From Pseudomonas fontis (GTDB lineage: Bacteria > Pseudomonadota > Gammaproteobacteria > Pseudomonadales > Pseudomonadaceae): a stretch of 64,000 nt of DNA. This document shows positions 53,617 to 61,763 of this stretch, piece after piece. How positions within the stretch are numbered: position 1 is the stretch's first letter; each line of letters begins with the position of its first letter. Under the pieces are notes generated by a model. That model had not been told where the DNA came from. It was given only the letters and a program-made list of their open reading frames with translations, and did no database searches. Made by a program: the position numbers and the translations under genes. The stretch spans positions 53,825-117,824 of the forward strand of contig NZ_JAMDGY010000009.1 of assembly GCF_028656955.1 (NCBI RefSeq). The letters are read 5' to 3'.

Positions 53617-53984
53617 TGGAGCCGCCAATTTTCGCCGTCTGCTCAGCAGATCCCGGTGTCGCCGCGCTTCTTGGCGCTGGGATCGACTGCCGGCTGTTCT
53701 CGTTCGGTGAAGCCGAGGAGGGCACGCTGAAGCCTTACGCGGTCTGGGGGCTGATTACTGGCAGCCCGGAAAACTACTTGGCCGGCCGCCCCGACGCCGA
53801 TGGTTTCACGCTACAGGTGGACGTTTACGCGGCCACCGGCGGGGCTGTCGCTGCTGTCACCAAGGCCCTGTGCGCCGCCATCGAGCCGCACGCCTACGTT
53901 GTCCGCTGGGGCGCTACAGACCGCGACCCGAAAACGAAAGGCCGACACCGAAGTTTCGATGTTGATCGGTGGGTAGAGCGCTGA
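53616..53984 (+). CDS. Tail completion / terminator protein (DUF3168)
   Basis: 122 residues; alpha-beta protein with LKPYAVWGLITGSPENYLAG, FTLQVDVYAATGGAVAAV and DPKTKGRHRSFDVDRWV, matching DUF3168/gp17-like tail terminators that cap the tail tube. Followed by a terminator at 54004. Confidence 0.9.
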   Translation: MEPPIFAVCSADPGVAALLGAGIDCRLFSFGEAEEGTLKPYAVWGLITGSPENYLAGRPDADGFTLQVDVYAATGGAVAAVTKALCAAIEPHAYVVRWGATDRDPKTKGRHRSFDVDRWVER

Positions 53985-54003
53985 TCACCCGCACGCAACC
54001 AAT

Positions 54004-54026
54004 GCCCGCCTAGTGCGGGCTTTTTT
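54004..54026 (+). terminator. Rho-independent terminator before the tail tube gene
   Basis: Stem GCCCGC/GCGGGC, loop CTAGT, T6. Within the late operon, so probably an attenuator that Q-modified polymerase passes. Confidence 0.88.
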
Positions 54027-54049
54027 ATGAATACACCTGGAGAAAAGCC

Positions 54050-54550
54050 ATGTCGATGAACGCCCAGGGCGCGCAGCTCTACGCTTTGTTGCCGCCCGCA
54101 AACGGGGCTGGCCCCAAGACCGTAATGGAGGTCGAGTGCCTCACCGCATTCAACCCCGGCGGCTCGCCGGCAGATCAGATTGAAGACACCTGCCTGTCCG
54201 ATACCGACCGCAAGTATAAAAAAGGCCTTCGCACGCCGGGCCAGGCCACTGCCACCATCCTCGCCGACCCTCGCAATGCCAGTCATGTGCGGATGTTCCA
54301 GCTCTCGCAGGACGACAGCGACGAGGACGTTCTTTGGGCGCTCGGCTGGTCCGATGGCAAGGACATCAAGCCGACCGTGAACACCGAGGGTGATGACTTC
54401 GAACTGCCGAATACCCGCACCTGGTGCCTGTTCGCCGGTTATGTCGCGGACTTCCCGTTCGACTTCGCAAGCAACGCCTCCGTCAGCACCGCAGCCACCA
54501 TTCAGCGCTCCGGCAAGCTCAACTGGATCGTCAAGGGAACCACTCCATGA
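54050..54550 (+). CDS. Major tail tube protein
   Basis: 166 residues. Phage tail tube fold: [55 protein letters not shown]. It polymerises into the tail tube. ATGA overlap with the tail assembly chaperone. Confidence 0.9.
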   Translation: MSMNAQGAQLYALLPPANGAGPKTVMEVECLTAFNPGGSPADQIEDTCLSDTDRKYKKGLRTPGQATATILADPRNASHVRMFQLSQDDSDEDVLWALGWSDGKDIKPTVNTEGDDFELPNTRTWCLFAGYVADFPFDFASNASVSTAATIQRSGKLNWIVKGTTP

Positions 54551-54930
54551 ACCTGGAGCAACTGAAGAAAAAAGGTGGCGTCGTTGCTGACGCCCTGGTC
54601 GCGAAGAAGGTCGAGTGGAAGCACGTAGACGAGACCGGCAAGGAAGTCACCGACAAGTTCACCGTGCATGTTCGCCGTCACGCCTTCGGCGCTATGGAGC
54701 TCATGCATGCCGGTGGCGAGGTCGAGCGATTCAAGAACGCCCGGTACCTGTCGGCCAGCATCATGCTGGGCAAGGATGGCAGTGAAGAGCTGCCCTTTGA
54801 GGATGCGGTAAACCTCGATCCTGACCTGGGTATCCTGCTGCTCAAAGCCGTCAACGAAGTGAACAACCCCCCAGCAAAGAAATCACCCCGGCCGAAGAGA
54901 TCTGGCACGAGCTCGTCCTTAACGGCGTAG
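54547..54930 (+). CDS. Tail assembly chaperone, short form (G-like)
   Basis: 127 residues from ATG 54547. Basic/acidic N-terminal domain ([20 protein letters not shown]) and a beta core ([49 protein letters not shown]). The last 15 residues after NNPP are out of character because translation is expected to shift frame there (see next feature). Confidence 0.88.
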   Translation: MNLEQLKKKGGVVADALVAKKVEWKHVDETGKEVTDKFTVHVRRHAFGAMELMHAGGEVERFKNARYLSASIMLGKDGSEELPFEDAVNLDPDLGILLLKAVNEVNNPPAKKSPRPKRSGTSSSLTA

Positions 54931-55169
54931 GCGGCACTTCGATCGCAGAGGCCAAGGCCACACTTTCCTACGCGGAAGTTCTGGCCTGGGTCGCGTATCG
55001 GGACAAGCACGGATCGCTGAACCCGGTGCGTCGGCAAGAGCTGGCGGCGGCCATCATTGCGCTGCAGGTCAATCGTGGAGCTGGCGGCAAGGCCGAGCTG
55101 ATCGATTTTATGCCGCATGCGGAACAGCCGGGGGCATCGCTGGAGCAGGCGATGAGCGAGTGGTCATGA
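54867..55169 (+). CDS. Tail assembly chaperone, -1 frameshift extension (GT-like)
   Basis: In the -1 frame from about 54873 the sequence reads [40 protein letters not shown], and stops at 55169. It has no start of its own. A slip at C CCC CCA (54867-54873) joins it to the short form, giving a G-GT pair of about 207 residues. The frameshift is a universal feature of siphovirus tail chaperones; the exact slip site is inferred. Confidence 0.85.
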   Translation, partial: PPSKEITPAEEIWHELVLNGVGGTSIAEAKATLSYAEVLAWVAYRDKHGSLNPVRRQELAAAIIALQVNRGAGGKAELIDFMPHAEQPGASLEQAMSEWS

Positions 55170-55205
55170 CGTGATACATTCACGGCCTTCTAACGGGAGG
55201 GAACC

Positions 55206-55517
55206 ATGAAAAAAATCATTACGTTAATCGCCGCCTGCCTAATCGCCGCCTGTACTACTTATGGAAAGCCGGTTACAGACGCCCAGCTCGCCGCCATCAA
55301 ACAGGGTGTTACAACGAAGGCCGAGCTTTTGGCTAGCTTTGGCCCGCCTTTGGCAACTGCCAGAAACTCCGACGGTACTCAAGTCATGTCTTGGGGATAT
55401 GCGCACGTTGGTTTCGCTGGAAGCAGTTACAAGAATCAGGCTCTGAGCGTGATTCTCGATGCATCCGGAAAGGTTGCCAGCTACACCACAACCGATGTGG
55501 CTAACCCATACCGGTAA
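55206..55517 (+). CDS. BamE/SmpA-like lipoprotein (moron)
   Basis: 103 residues; ATG 55206 after GGAGGG. Lipoprotein signal MKKIITLIAACLIAAC (Cys about 16), then a SmpA/BamE-like fold: LAAIKQGVTTKAELLASFGP, TQVMSWGYAHVG, LSVILDASGKVAS. It is AT-richer than neighbours, has its own terminator, and interrupts the chaperone to tape-measure order, which is otherwise fixed. Outer-membrane lipoproteins in this position may block superinfection; that role is inferred. Confidence 0.88.
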   Translation: MKKIITLIAACLIAACTTYGKPVTDAQLAAIKQGVTTKAELLASFGPPLATARNSDGTQVMSWGYAHVGFAGSSYKNQALSVILDASGKVASYTTTDVANPYR

Positions 55518-55533
55518 TCAATTTGAATTAATC

Positions 55534-55557
55534 AAGCCCGCTTCGGCGGGCTTTTTT
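55534..55557 (+). terminator. Terminator after the lipoprotein gene
   Basis: Stem AAGCCCGC/GCGGGCTT with TTCG loop and T6, 17 bp after the stop. Strong intrinsic terminator inside the tail operon. Confidence 0.92.
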
Positions 55558-55575
55558 ATGCCCGGAGGAAAGTAA

Positions 55576-58500
55576 ATGGCGTCGCGCTCCCTTGGCACAC
55601 TGACTCTCGATTTGATAGCTAGAATTGGCGGCTTTCAAGATGGGATGAACAGGGCGTCGAGATCTGTTGCAAGTACCGGGGCTGCCGCTGACGCTGCTGC
55701 ATCGCGCATAAATGCCCTTCAGGGACAGTTCCTTTCGCTGTCTGCAGTCGCGTCACGTATTGCAGGCCCGCTTGCGGCTGCTTTCAGTGTAAGCGCTGTT
55801 TACAGCGCGACGGAGGCATACAGCACGCTCACGAACCGACTGAAGCTGGTGACAGATAACTCCACCGAGCTGGCAGCTGCGCAGAAGGCGGTTTTCGGCA
55901 TTGCTCAGGACTCCGCGCAGCCATTAGCAGCCACTGCCGAGCTATATCAGCGCATCGCCACCAACCAGGACGCATTGAAGCTGTCCGGTGAGGGTGTTGC
56001 CGGCATCGTCGGCACTATCAGCAAGACTTTGGCCATCTCCGGGTCATCGGCAGAGAGCGCAAACGCAGCTCTCATTCAGCTTGGCCAGGCATTTGCTTCA
56101 GGTGTACTTCGTGGCGAAGAGTTGAACTCCGTGATGGAGCAGGCTCCGGCGCTTTCCCAAGCCATTGCGGCCGGTATGGGGAAAACCGTTGGTGAGTTGC
56201 GAGCGATGGGTGCCGCTGGCGAGCTCACCGCCGAGGCCGTGGTTAAAGCCCTACAGAGCCAGTCGGGCGCAGTTGACGCACTGTTTGCCAAGACCGCGAC
56301 CACAATTAGGAACAGCTTCACCAAGATCAGCAACTCGCTCACGCATTTCATGGGCGAACTTGACCAGGCTACTGGGGCAAGTTCCAGGGTGTCTGCGGAG
56401 TTTGTTGGCCTCTCGAAAGCGATCGACAATAGCCTGCCAGCGGTTATGAGCTCGATAACAAAGGAATCGAACACGCTATCCCAAGTTTTGACGACGGGTC
56501 TGTTTGTTGCGCTTGGCCGGGTGGCTGGGGGGTACGCTCAGCAGGCCGGGGCAGCTCTGTATTCAGCCTCTGCCAGTAAAGCTGCCCTTGCTGCTGCAGC
56601 GGACACTGCAAAAAAGGATCTATGGGCCGCGCAGGCGAAGCAGATCGATGCCAAGGCGCTAATGGAGCGCGCGGCGCTGGAAATCAAAGCGGCAGAAGGA
56701 AAGGTCGCATCGGATCGGGCGCGTCAAGTCTCCGAGCTTGCCAACCTCAAAGCAACGCAATCTGCACTGGTTGCTGAGCGACAGCTTGAGCAGCAGCGCC
56801 TTGCCGCGCAAATCACCGATGTGGGGCGTACAAAGTCCCTCACCCGGCTGGCAGAGTTGCGGCAAGCTGAAGTTGCAATGCTAAAAAGCGTTGAAAAGGC
56901 GGAGCAGGCCCTGGCCGCAACCACGACGGCGGCATCTGCCCAGATTCGGCAAGCCTATGCAATGCGGACGGCCGCTGTTACTGCCTATGGGGAAACCACG
57001 GCAGTCGCAAACGTTCTGCAAGCTACCTCCAGGGCCGCTGACTCTGCCGCTGCATCAGCCACCGTTGCCGGCCGCGCGTTTGGCGCTTTGGCGACTGCTG
57101 GTCGCGGGTTTCTGGCTTTGATGGGTGGCCCGGTGGGGTTGTTGTTCGTTACCGGGGCTGTAGCGCTTTCGTTTGTCGACTTCAGAAGTAGTAGCGACAA
57201 AGCGAAAGAGGGGCTTGAGCAGCTTCGGGGGCCGATGGACGACGTAATCGCTCGTTTCAAGACGATGACCGAAGAGCAGAAAGCCGGCGCGCTGGTGCGT
57301 TGGGGCGAGGCTCAGGCGGATGCAGTCAAGGCGGCAAAAGAAGAGCTCGATTCACTCCAAGCTACTTTGAAAAAAGGGGTACTCGGCTCTGATTCGCTTT
57401 CATTGCCGTCTCGTATTGCTGGCTCTAGCAATGACCAGACAATTCAGAGGGCGAAGGACTATAAAGACCTGAGCGAGCAAATCCAGGAGGTCGCAAAAAA
57501 CGGCGGCTCCATGATCCCGATTCTTGAGAAGGCCGGGAAAATCCCAGGCGTGTCGCCGACGCTCCTCAACGACTTGAAAAAGTCTGCTGAGGGGTGGTCA
57601 AACCAGGATCAGGCAGCGAAGGACGCTACGGCGCGCCTTGCCCAGCTGAACGCCGTGCAAGAGAAAGGCTCGGCGGCCACTTCTGCTTCAGCAGCCGCTA
57701 CATCCGGACTCACTGCGGCCGGTCAGAAGTACCTGCAGACGATTCAGCAGAAGCTCGTAAAACTGCAAGACAACAACGATGCGGTCAAGGAGGCAAATCG
57801 TTTCATTTCTGAGCACAAGGATCTGTCCGAAGCGGATCGGATTGCGATCCTGTCCGCTGCGCATGCCTCAAAGGCTCAGGGCGAGGCAAACAAGGCGGCG
57901 ACCAAGTCGACCCGAGAGCACGCCTCAGAAATGAAGTCGCTCAAGAAGACTTTCGCGGATGCTGAGGAAAATTATCAGCGCCAGATCGAGCTGATGAACA
58001 CCTCGACTGATAAGCGCAAGAATGCAACCGAAGTCGAGAAGCTGGCCTTCGAGCTTGCGAGCGGCAAGTATGAAAATTTGAATTCGCAGCAGAAGAAATC
58101 GCTGGAAGGGTACGCGGCCGAGCTCGACGCCAAGAAGGCACTACTCAAGGCTGACCAGGACGCCAAGCGCTTAGCCGCTTTGGACTTCAACCTCAAGGAA
58201 GACAACCGTACCGCGAAGGATGGCTTTGATCAGGAGCTTGCTGGCGCTGGTCGGGGTGAGAAATACCGTGAGCGCTTCCGGGAAATGCTCAGCATCGAGC
58301 AGGACTTCAACAAGCAGCGTCGCGAGATGTACAAGGAGTACAAAGAGGCAGAGCTTGCCGGCGATCCGGACGCTGAAGCGAACTACAAGAAGGAAACCGG
58401 GCTCTTGAGTGCTGCACTGGGCACTCGGTTGTCCTTGCAGGTGGGCTACTACAGCCGGCTGGACGAGGCTCAATCCAACTGGATGGATGGCGTCAGCGAT

Positions 58501-59256
58501 GCCTGGCAGAACTTCGTCGATTACGCTCAGGACTACTCGGCGCAGGCTGCTGATGCAACCGCCTCTGTCTTGGGTAGCGCCAGAAGCGAGCTCAGCTCGT
58601 TCATGTCCGACGTAGCTACCGGATCGAAGGATGCCGGGGATGCACTGATGGACATGGTCACCGGTTTCGCAAAATCGATGATCGGTGCTTTGGCCGACAT
58701 GGCCGCCCAGTGGCTGGTCTATCAGGCAGTGCAACTGATGGTCGGCAAAGCTACGCAGTCCTCTGCCGGCATGGCCCTGGTGGCGCATGCACAGGCGGCA
58801 TCGTTCCAGGCCCAGCTGGCGGCATACGCCTCGACTGCCGCAATCCCGATGACTGGCCCTGCTGCTGCGCCGGCTGCTGCTGCAACTGCGGCTATGGCTA
58901 CTGCACCAATGGTTGCTGGCGTTGCATCAACAGCGCTGATGGGTATGGCCCACGACGGCATCGACAGCATTCCGCGCGAAGGTACTTGGCTGCTTGATGG
59001 CGGCGAGCGGGTGCTCAATCCCAACCAGAACCGTGATCTGACCCAGTACCTGCGTAACGCGGGTGATGCTGGCGCCGGAGCGGGAAGGGCGCAGGGCCTG
59101 ACCATCAACGCCCCGATCACCGTCCAGGCCCAGCCAGGCATGAGCGACGATACCGCTCGCCGCCAGGGTGAAGCCATGGGGGAAGGCCTGAGGCAGACAA
59201 TTCGCCAGGTTATGAATGAGGAGTTCAGCCAGGGCGGCTCTATGTGGAGAAAGTAA
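55576..59256 (+). CDS. Tape measure protein
   Basis: 1226 residues, by far the longest gene, between tail chaperones and tail tip. N-terminal tape-measure domain (SLGTLTLDLIARIGGFQDGM, SGVLRGEELNSVMEQAPALS), long coiled-coil and Ala-rich stretches, a hydrophobic segment near 511-533 (LALMGGPVGLLFVTGAVALS), and a C-terminal lambda-type tape-measure domain with MAHDGIDSIPREGTWLLDGG. It sets tail length and helps DNA enter. Predicted tail length is proportional to its size. Confidence 0.96.
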   Translation: MASRSLGTLTLDLIARIGGFQDGMNRASRSVASTGAAADAAASRINALQGQFLSLSAVASRIAGPLAAAFSVSAVYSATEAYSTLTNRLKLVTDNSTELAAAQKAVFGIAQDSAQPLAATAELYQRIATNQDALKLSGEGVAGIVGTISKTLAISGSSAESANAALIQLGQAFASGVLRGEELNSVMEQAPALSQAIAAGMGKTVGELRAMGAAGELTAEAVVKALQSQSGAVDALFAKTATTIRNSFTKISNSLTHFMGELDQATGASSRVSAEFVGLSKAIDNSLPAVMSSITKESNTLSQVLTTGLFVALGRVAGGYAQQAGAALYSASASKAALAAAADTAKKDLWAAQAKQIDAKALMERAALEIKAAEGKVASDRARQVSELANLKATQSALVAERQLEQQRLAAQITDVGRTKSLTRLAELRQAEVAMLKSVEKAEQALAATTTAASAQIRQAYAMRTAAVTAYGETTAVANVLQATSRAADSAAASATVAGRAFGALATAGRGFLALMGGPVGLLFVTGAVALSFVDFRSSSDKAKEGLEQLRGPMDDVIARFKTMTEEQKAGALVRWGEAQADAVKAAKEELDSLQATLKKGVLGSDSLSLPSRIAGSSNDQTIQRAKDYKDLSEQIQEVAKNGGSMIPILEKAGKIPGVSPTLLNDLKKSAEGWSNQDQAAKDATARLAQLNAVQEKGSAATSASAAATSGLTAAGQKYLQTIQQKLVKLQDNNDAVKEANRFISEHKDLSEADRIAILSAAHASKAQGEANKAATKSTREHASEMKSLKKTFADAEENYQRQIELMNTSTDKRKNATEVEKLAFELASGKYENLNSQQKKSLEGYAAELDAKKALLKADQDAKRLAALDFNLKEDNRTAKDGFDQELAGAGRGEKYRERFREMLSIEQDFNKQRREMYKEYKEAELAGDPDAEANYKKETGLLSAALGTRLSLQVGYYSRLDEAQSNWMDGVSDAWQNFVDYAQDYSAQAADATASVLGSARSELSSFMSDVATGSKDAGDALMDMVTGFAKSMIGALADMAAQWLVYQAVQLMVGKATQSSAGMALVAHAQAASFQAQLAAYASTAAIPMTGPAAAPAAAATAAMATAPMVAGVASTALMGMAHDGIDSIPREGTWLLDGGERVLNPNQNRDLTQYLRNAGDAGAGAGRAQGLTINAPITVQAQPGMSDDTARRQGEAMGEGLRQTIRQVMNEEFSQGGSMWRK

Positions 59257-59603
59257 TGGCAGAGACCTTCAGCTTTTGCACCCGGGTCGGTGCCTCGGGC
59301 GAGATCAAGCAACGCACCTGGGGGAACGACTTCGGTGATGGCTACACCCAGTCGGGCGGTACCGGCATCAACACCAAGTCGGAGGACTGGGATCACCAGA
59401 TGACCGGGAACCTTGAGCCGGGCGATGAGCTGCGGCAGGTCCGTGACTTTCTCGATCGCCATGAGGGCTACCGGTCATTCCTCTGGGTTCCACCAGGCGG
59501 CAGCCAAGGGCGCTACAAGGTCAACGGCTACAAGCTAGACCCGAAGGGCGCCGGCCTGTTCACGCTCAGCTTCAAGATGAAGCAGGTATTCACCCCTTAC
59601 TGA
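59256..59603 (+). CDS. Minor tail protein M
   Basis: 115 residues, TAATG overlap with the tape measure. Matches lambda gpM-type: TFSFCTRVGASGEIKQRTWG, FGDGYTQSGGTGINTKSEDW, ending FTLSFKMKQVFTPY. Part of the tail-tip complex. Confidence 0.92.
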   Translation: MAETFSFCTRVGASGEIKQRTWGNDFGDGYTQSGGTGINTKSEDWDHQMTGNLEPGDELRQVRDFLDRHEGYRSFLWVPPGGSQGRYKVNGYKLDPKGAGLFTLSFKMKQVFTPY

Positions 59604-59626
59604 CCCCGCCTAGTGCGGGGTTTCTT
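59604..59626 (+). terminator. Terminator between minor tail genes M and L
   Basis: Stem CCCCGC/GCGGGG with loop CTAGT and T-rich tail. Same loop and geometry as the terminator at 54004. Confidence 0.85.
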
Positions 59627-59640
59627 CCTTCTGAGGTCCC

Positions 59641-60342
59641 ATGAACTTCAACACCGACATCCAAAAGCTCGAGCCGGGCAACCAGATCCGGCTGTTCGAG
59701 GTGGACGCTACACGCCTGGGCGGCAACCTGATGCGTTTCCACGGCCATGCCCAGGAAGGCGACATCATCTGGCAGGGCAACCTTTACTCGCCGCAACAGC
59801 TCGACGCCAAGGGCTTCGACATCCGTGGCGATGGCCGGCCGGCCAGTCCGACACTGCAGTTGGCCAACGAGATCGATGGCGTGCGCGGCGCGGTCACGGC
59901 GCTGTGCCTGCACCTGAAGGACCTGGCCGGCGCGAAGGTGAAGGTGATCGAGACCTTTCGGCACTTCCTGGACGCCGCCAACTTTCCCGAAGGCAACCCC
60001 GACGCCTCGAATCAGGCCCGGGAAAACCTCTGGTACATCGAGCAGAAGACCGACGAAGACCGCGAGCAGGTGACGTTCCAGCTTTCCAGCCCGCTGGACC
60101 TGGGCGGCCAGATGCTGCCCAGCCAGCAGATCACCAAGCTCTGCCGCTGGGCCTGCCGTGGGCAGTACCGGCAGGAGGCCTGCGCCTATACCGGGTCGGC
60201 CATGTTCACAAAAAAGGACGAGCCCACCGACAACCCGGCGCTCGATCGTTGCGGCGGCCGCTGGAAAAGCTGCAAGGCCCGGGGCAATACCCGGCGCTTT
60301 GGCGGCTCCATGGGCGCCAGTCTCATTGCCAGTTCGAGGTAA
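59641..60342 (+). CDS. Minor tail protein L
   Basis: 233 residues. Contains the four Cys of gpL: LCRWACRGQYRQEACAYTG near 166-185 and DRCGGRWKSCKARGN near 202-216. In lambda gpL these bind an iron-sulphur cluster, so the same is expected. Basic C-terminal half. Part of the tip. Confidence 0.94.
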   Translation: MNFNTDIQKLEPGNQIRLFEVDATRLGGNLMRFHGHAQEGDIIWQGNLYSPQQLDAKGFDIRGDGRPASPTLQLANEIDGVRGAVTALCLHLKDLAGAKVKVIETFRHFLDAANFPEGNPDASNQARENLWYIEQKTDEDREQVTFQLSSPLDLGGQMLPSQQITKLCRWACRGQYRQEACAYTGSAMFTKKDEPTDNPALDRCGGRWKSCKARGNTRRFGGSMGASLIASSR

Positions 60343-60345
60343 GCC

Positions 60346-61128
60346 ATGCGCATCAACCAACAGTTGCAGGCCGCGATCCGTGAGCATGCCGAGCGCGAGC
60401 ACCCGGCCGAGGCCTGTGGGGTGCTGATCAAAACCGACCAGGGCCGCGAGTACGTGCCGTGCCGGAACCTGGCCAGAACGCCGCGCGACCACTTCACCCT
60501 GCACCACGAGGACCTGGCCCAGGCCGAGGACCGCGGCGAACTGCTGGCGATCATCCACAGCCACCCGGACGCGGCACCCACGCCAAGCATGGCCGACCGT
60601 ATCAGTTGCGAGTTGCACGAGGTGCCCTGGGGCATCGTGGGCTGGCCAGGCGGTGATATGGAGTGGTTCAAGCCCTCGGGTTACCAGGCGCCGCTGCTGG
60701 GTCGAGAGTTCGCCCATGGACTGCTCGACTGCTGGGGCGCCTGCCGCGACTGGTACGCCCGCGAAGCTGGCCTGCAGTTGCCGAACTTTGAACGCCAGGA
60801 TCTGTGGTGGGAAGACCCGGACGGGGCCAGCCTCTACGAGGACAATTTTGCGGGCGCCGGCTTCTACCAGGTCGACACGCCTAAGCGCGGCGACATGCTG
60901 GTGTTCATGGTCCCGTCCCCGGGCAGGCCGTGCTACCACCCGAACCATGCTGCCATCTACCTGGGTGATGAGCCGGCGCTGATCAGCGAAGGCGCGCCGA
61001 CTCTGGGCGGCAGCGGCCCATTCATCTACCACCACATGGCCGGCCGCTCTTCCTCCCGCGACATCTACGGTTGGTCAATGGCCAATCGCTGCCGGCTGGC
61101 GCTGCGCCACAAGGACTATCGCCCATGA
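60346..61128 (+). CDS. Tail assembly protein K (JAMM plus NlpC/P60)
   Basis: 260 residues with two domains. N-terminal JAMM/MPN metalloprotease: His/Asp motif IIHSHPDAAPTPSMAD near 68-84 with an upstream Glu. C-terminal NlpC/P60: Cys in LLDCWGACRDWY near 127 and His in HPNHAAIYLG near 202. Lambda K has the same order and is a peptidase/peptidoglycan hydrolase of the tail tip. Overlaps the next gene by ATGA. Confidence 0.95.
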   Translation: MRINQQLQAAIREHAEREHPAEACGVLIKTDQGREYVPCRNLARTPRDHFTLHHEDLAQAEDRGELLAIIHSHPDAAPTPSMADRISCELHEVPWGIVGWPGGDMEWFKPSGYQAPLLGREFAHGLLDCWGACRDWYAREAGLQLPNFERQDLWWEDPDGASLYEDNFAGAGFYQVDTPKRGDMLVFMVPSPGRPCYHPNHAAIYLGDEPALISEGAPTLGGSGPFIYHHMAGRSSSRDIYGWSMANRCRLALRHKDYRP

Positions 61129-61709
61129 AACGGACCATCAAGCTTTACGGGGTGCTGCGCAAGAACTTCGGCCGCGAGTACATCCTCGACGTGCACAGCG
61201 TGCGTGACGCGATCGGGGCGCTCTGCGCCATGGTGCCGGGTTTCGAGAAGTTCATCGCCACCGGGGAGGAGCGGGGTCTGGTGTTCACCGTGTTCTCGGA
61301 CACGCGCAACCTGGACAACCAGGAGCTCGACCTGGTGGGCGACGACAACGGTGTTATCCGCATCGCGCCGATCATTCAGGGCAGCAAACAGGCCGGCCTG
61401 TTTCAGGTGGTACTGGGTGCGGTGCTGGTGGTGGCGGGGTTCTTCTCCGGCGGTACGACGACCGGCCCTGGCCTGGCCTTGTTGGCCGGTGGTGGCGCTC
61501 TGGCCCTGGGCGGGGTGGTGCAGATGCTGTCACCGACAGCCAAGACCGGCAGCCTCGATCGTAATGAGGACGGCAACAACCCGTCGTATGGCTTCGGCTC
61601 GGCGGTGACCACCATCGCCCAGGGCAACCCGTATCCGGTGCTGTATGGCGAGCGCGAGATCGGCGGCGCCGTCGAGTCGGGCGGCATCTACACGCAAGAC
61701 CAGCTCTGA
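61125..61709 (+). CDS. Tail assembly protein I
   Basis: 194 residues from ATG 61125. N-terminal ubiquitin-like domain (IKLYGVLRKNFGREYILDV), then a hydrophobic Gly-rich pair of segments (LFQVVLGAVLVVAGFFSGG, GLALLAGGGALALGGVVQML) and a C-terminal VLYGEREIGGAVES motif as in lambda gpI. Followed by a terminator. Confidence 0.93.
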   Translation: MKRTIKLYGVLRKNFGREYILDVHSVRDAIGALCAMVPGFEKFIATGEERGLVFTVFSDTRNLDNQELDLVGDDNGVIRIAPIIQGSKQAGLFQVVLGAVLVVAGFFSGGTTTGPGLALLAGGGALALGGVVQMLSPTAKTGSLDRNEDGNNPSYGFGSAVTTIAQGNPYPVLYGEREIGGAVESGGIYTQDQL

Positions 61710-61725
61710 CGACTGGCAATTCCTG

Positions 61726-61746
61726 ACCCGCTTCGGCGGGTTTTTT
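61726..61746 (+). terminator. Terminator between tail genes I and J
   Basis: Stem ACCCGC/GCGGGT, TTCG loop, T6. Third or fourth intrinsic terminator inside the tail region. Confidence 0.9.
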
Positions 61747-61763
61747 CGTTTCTGGAGGGGCGC

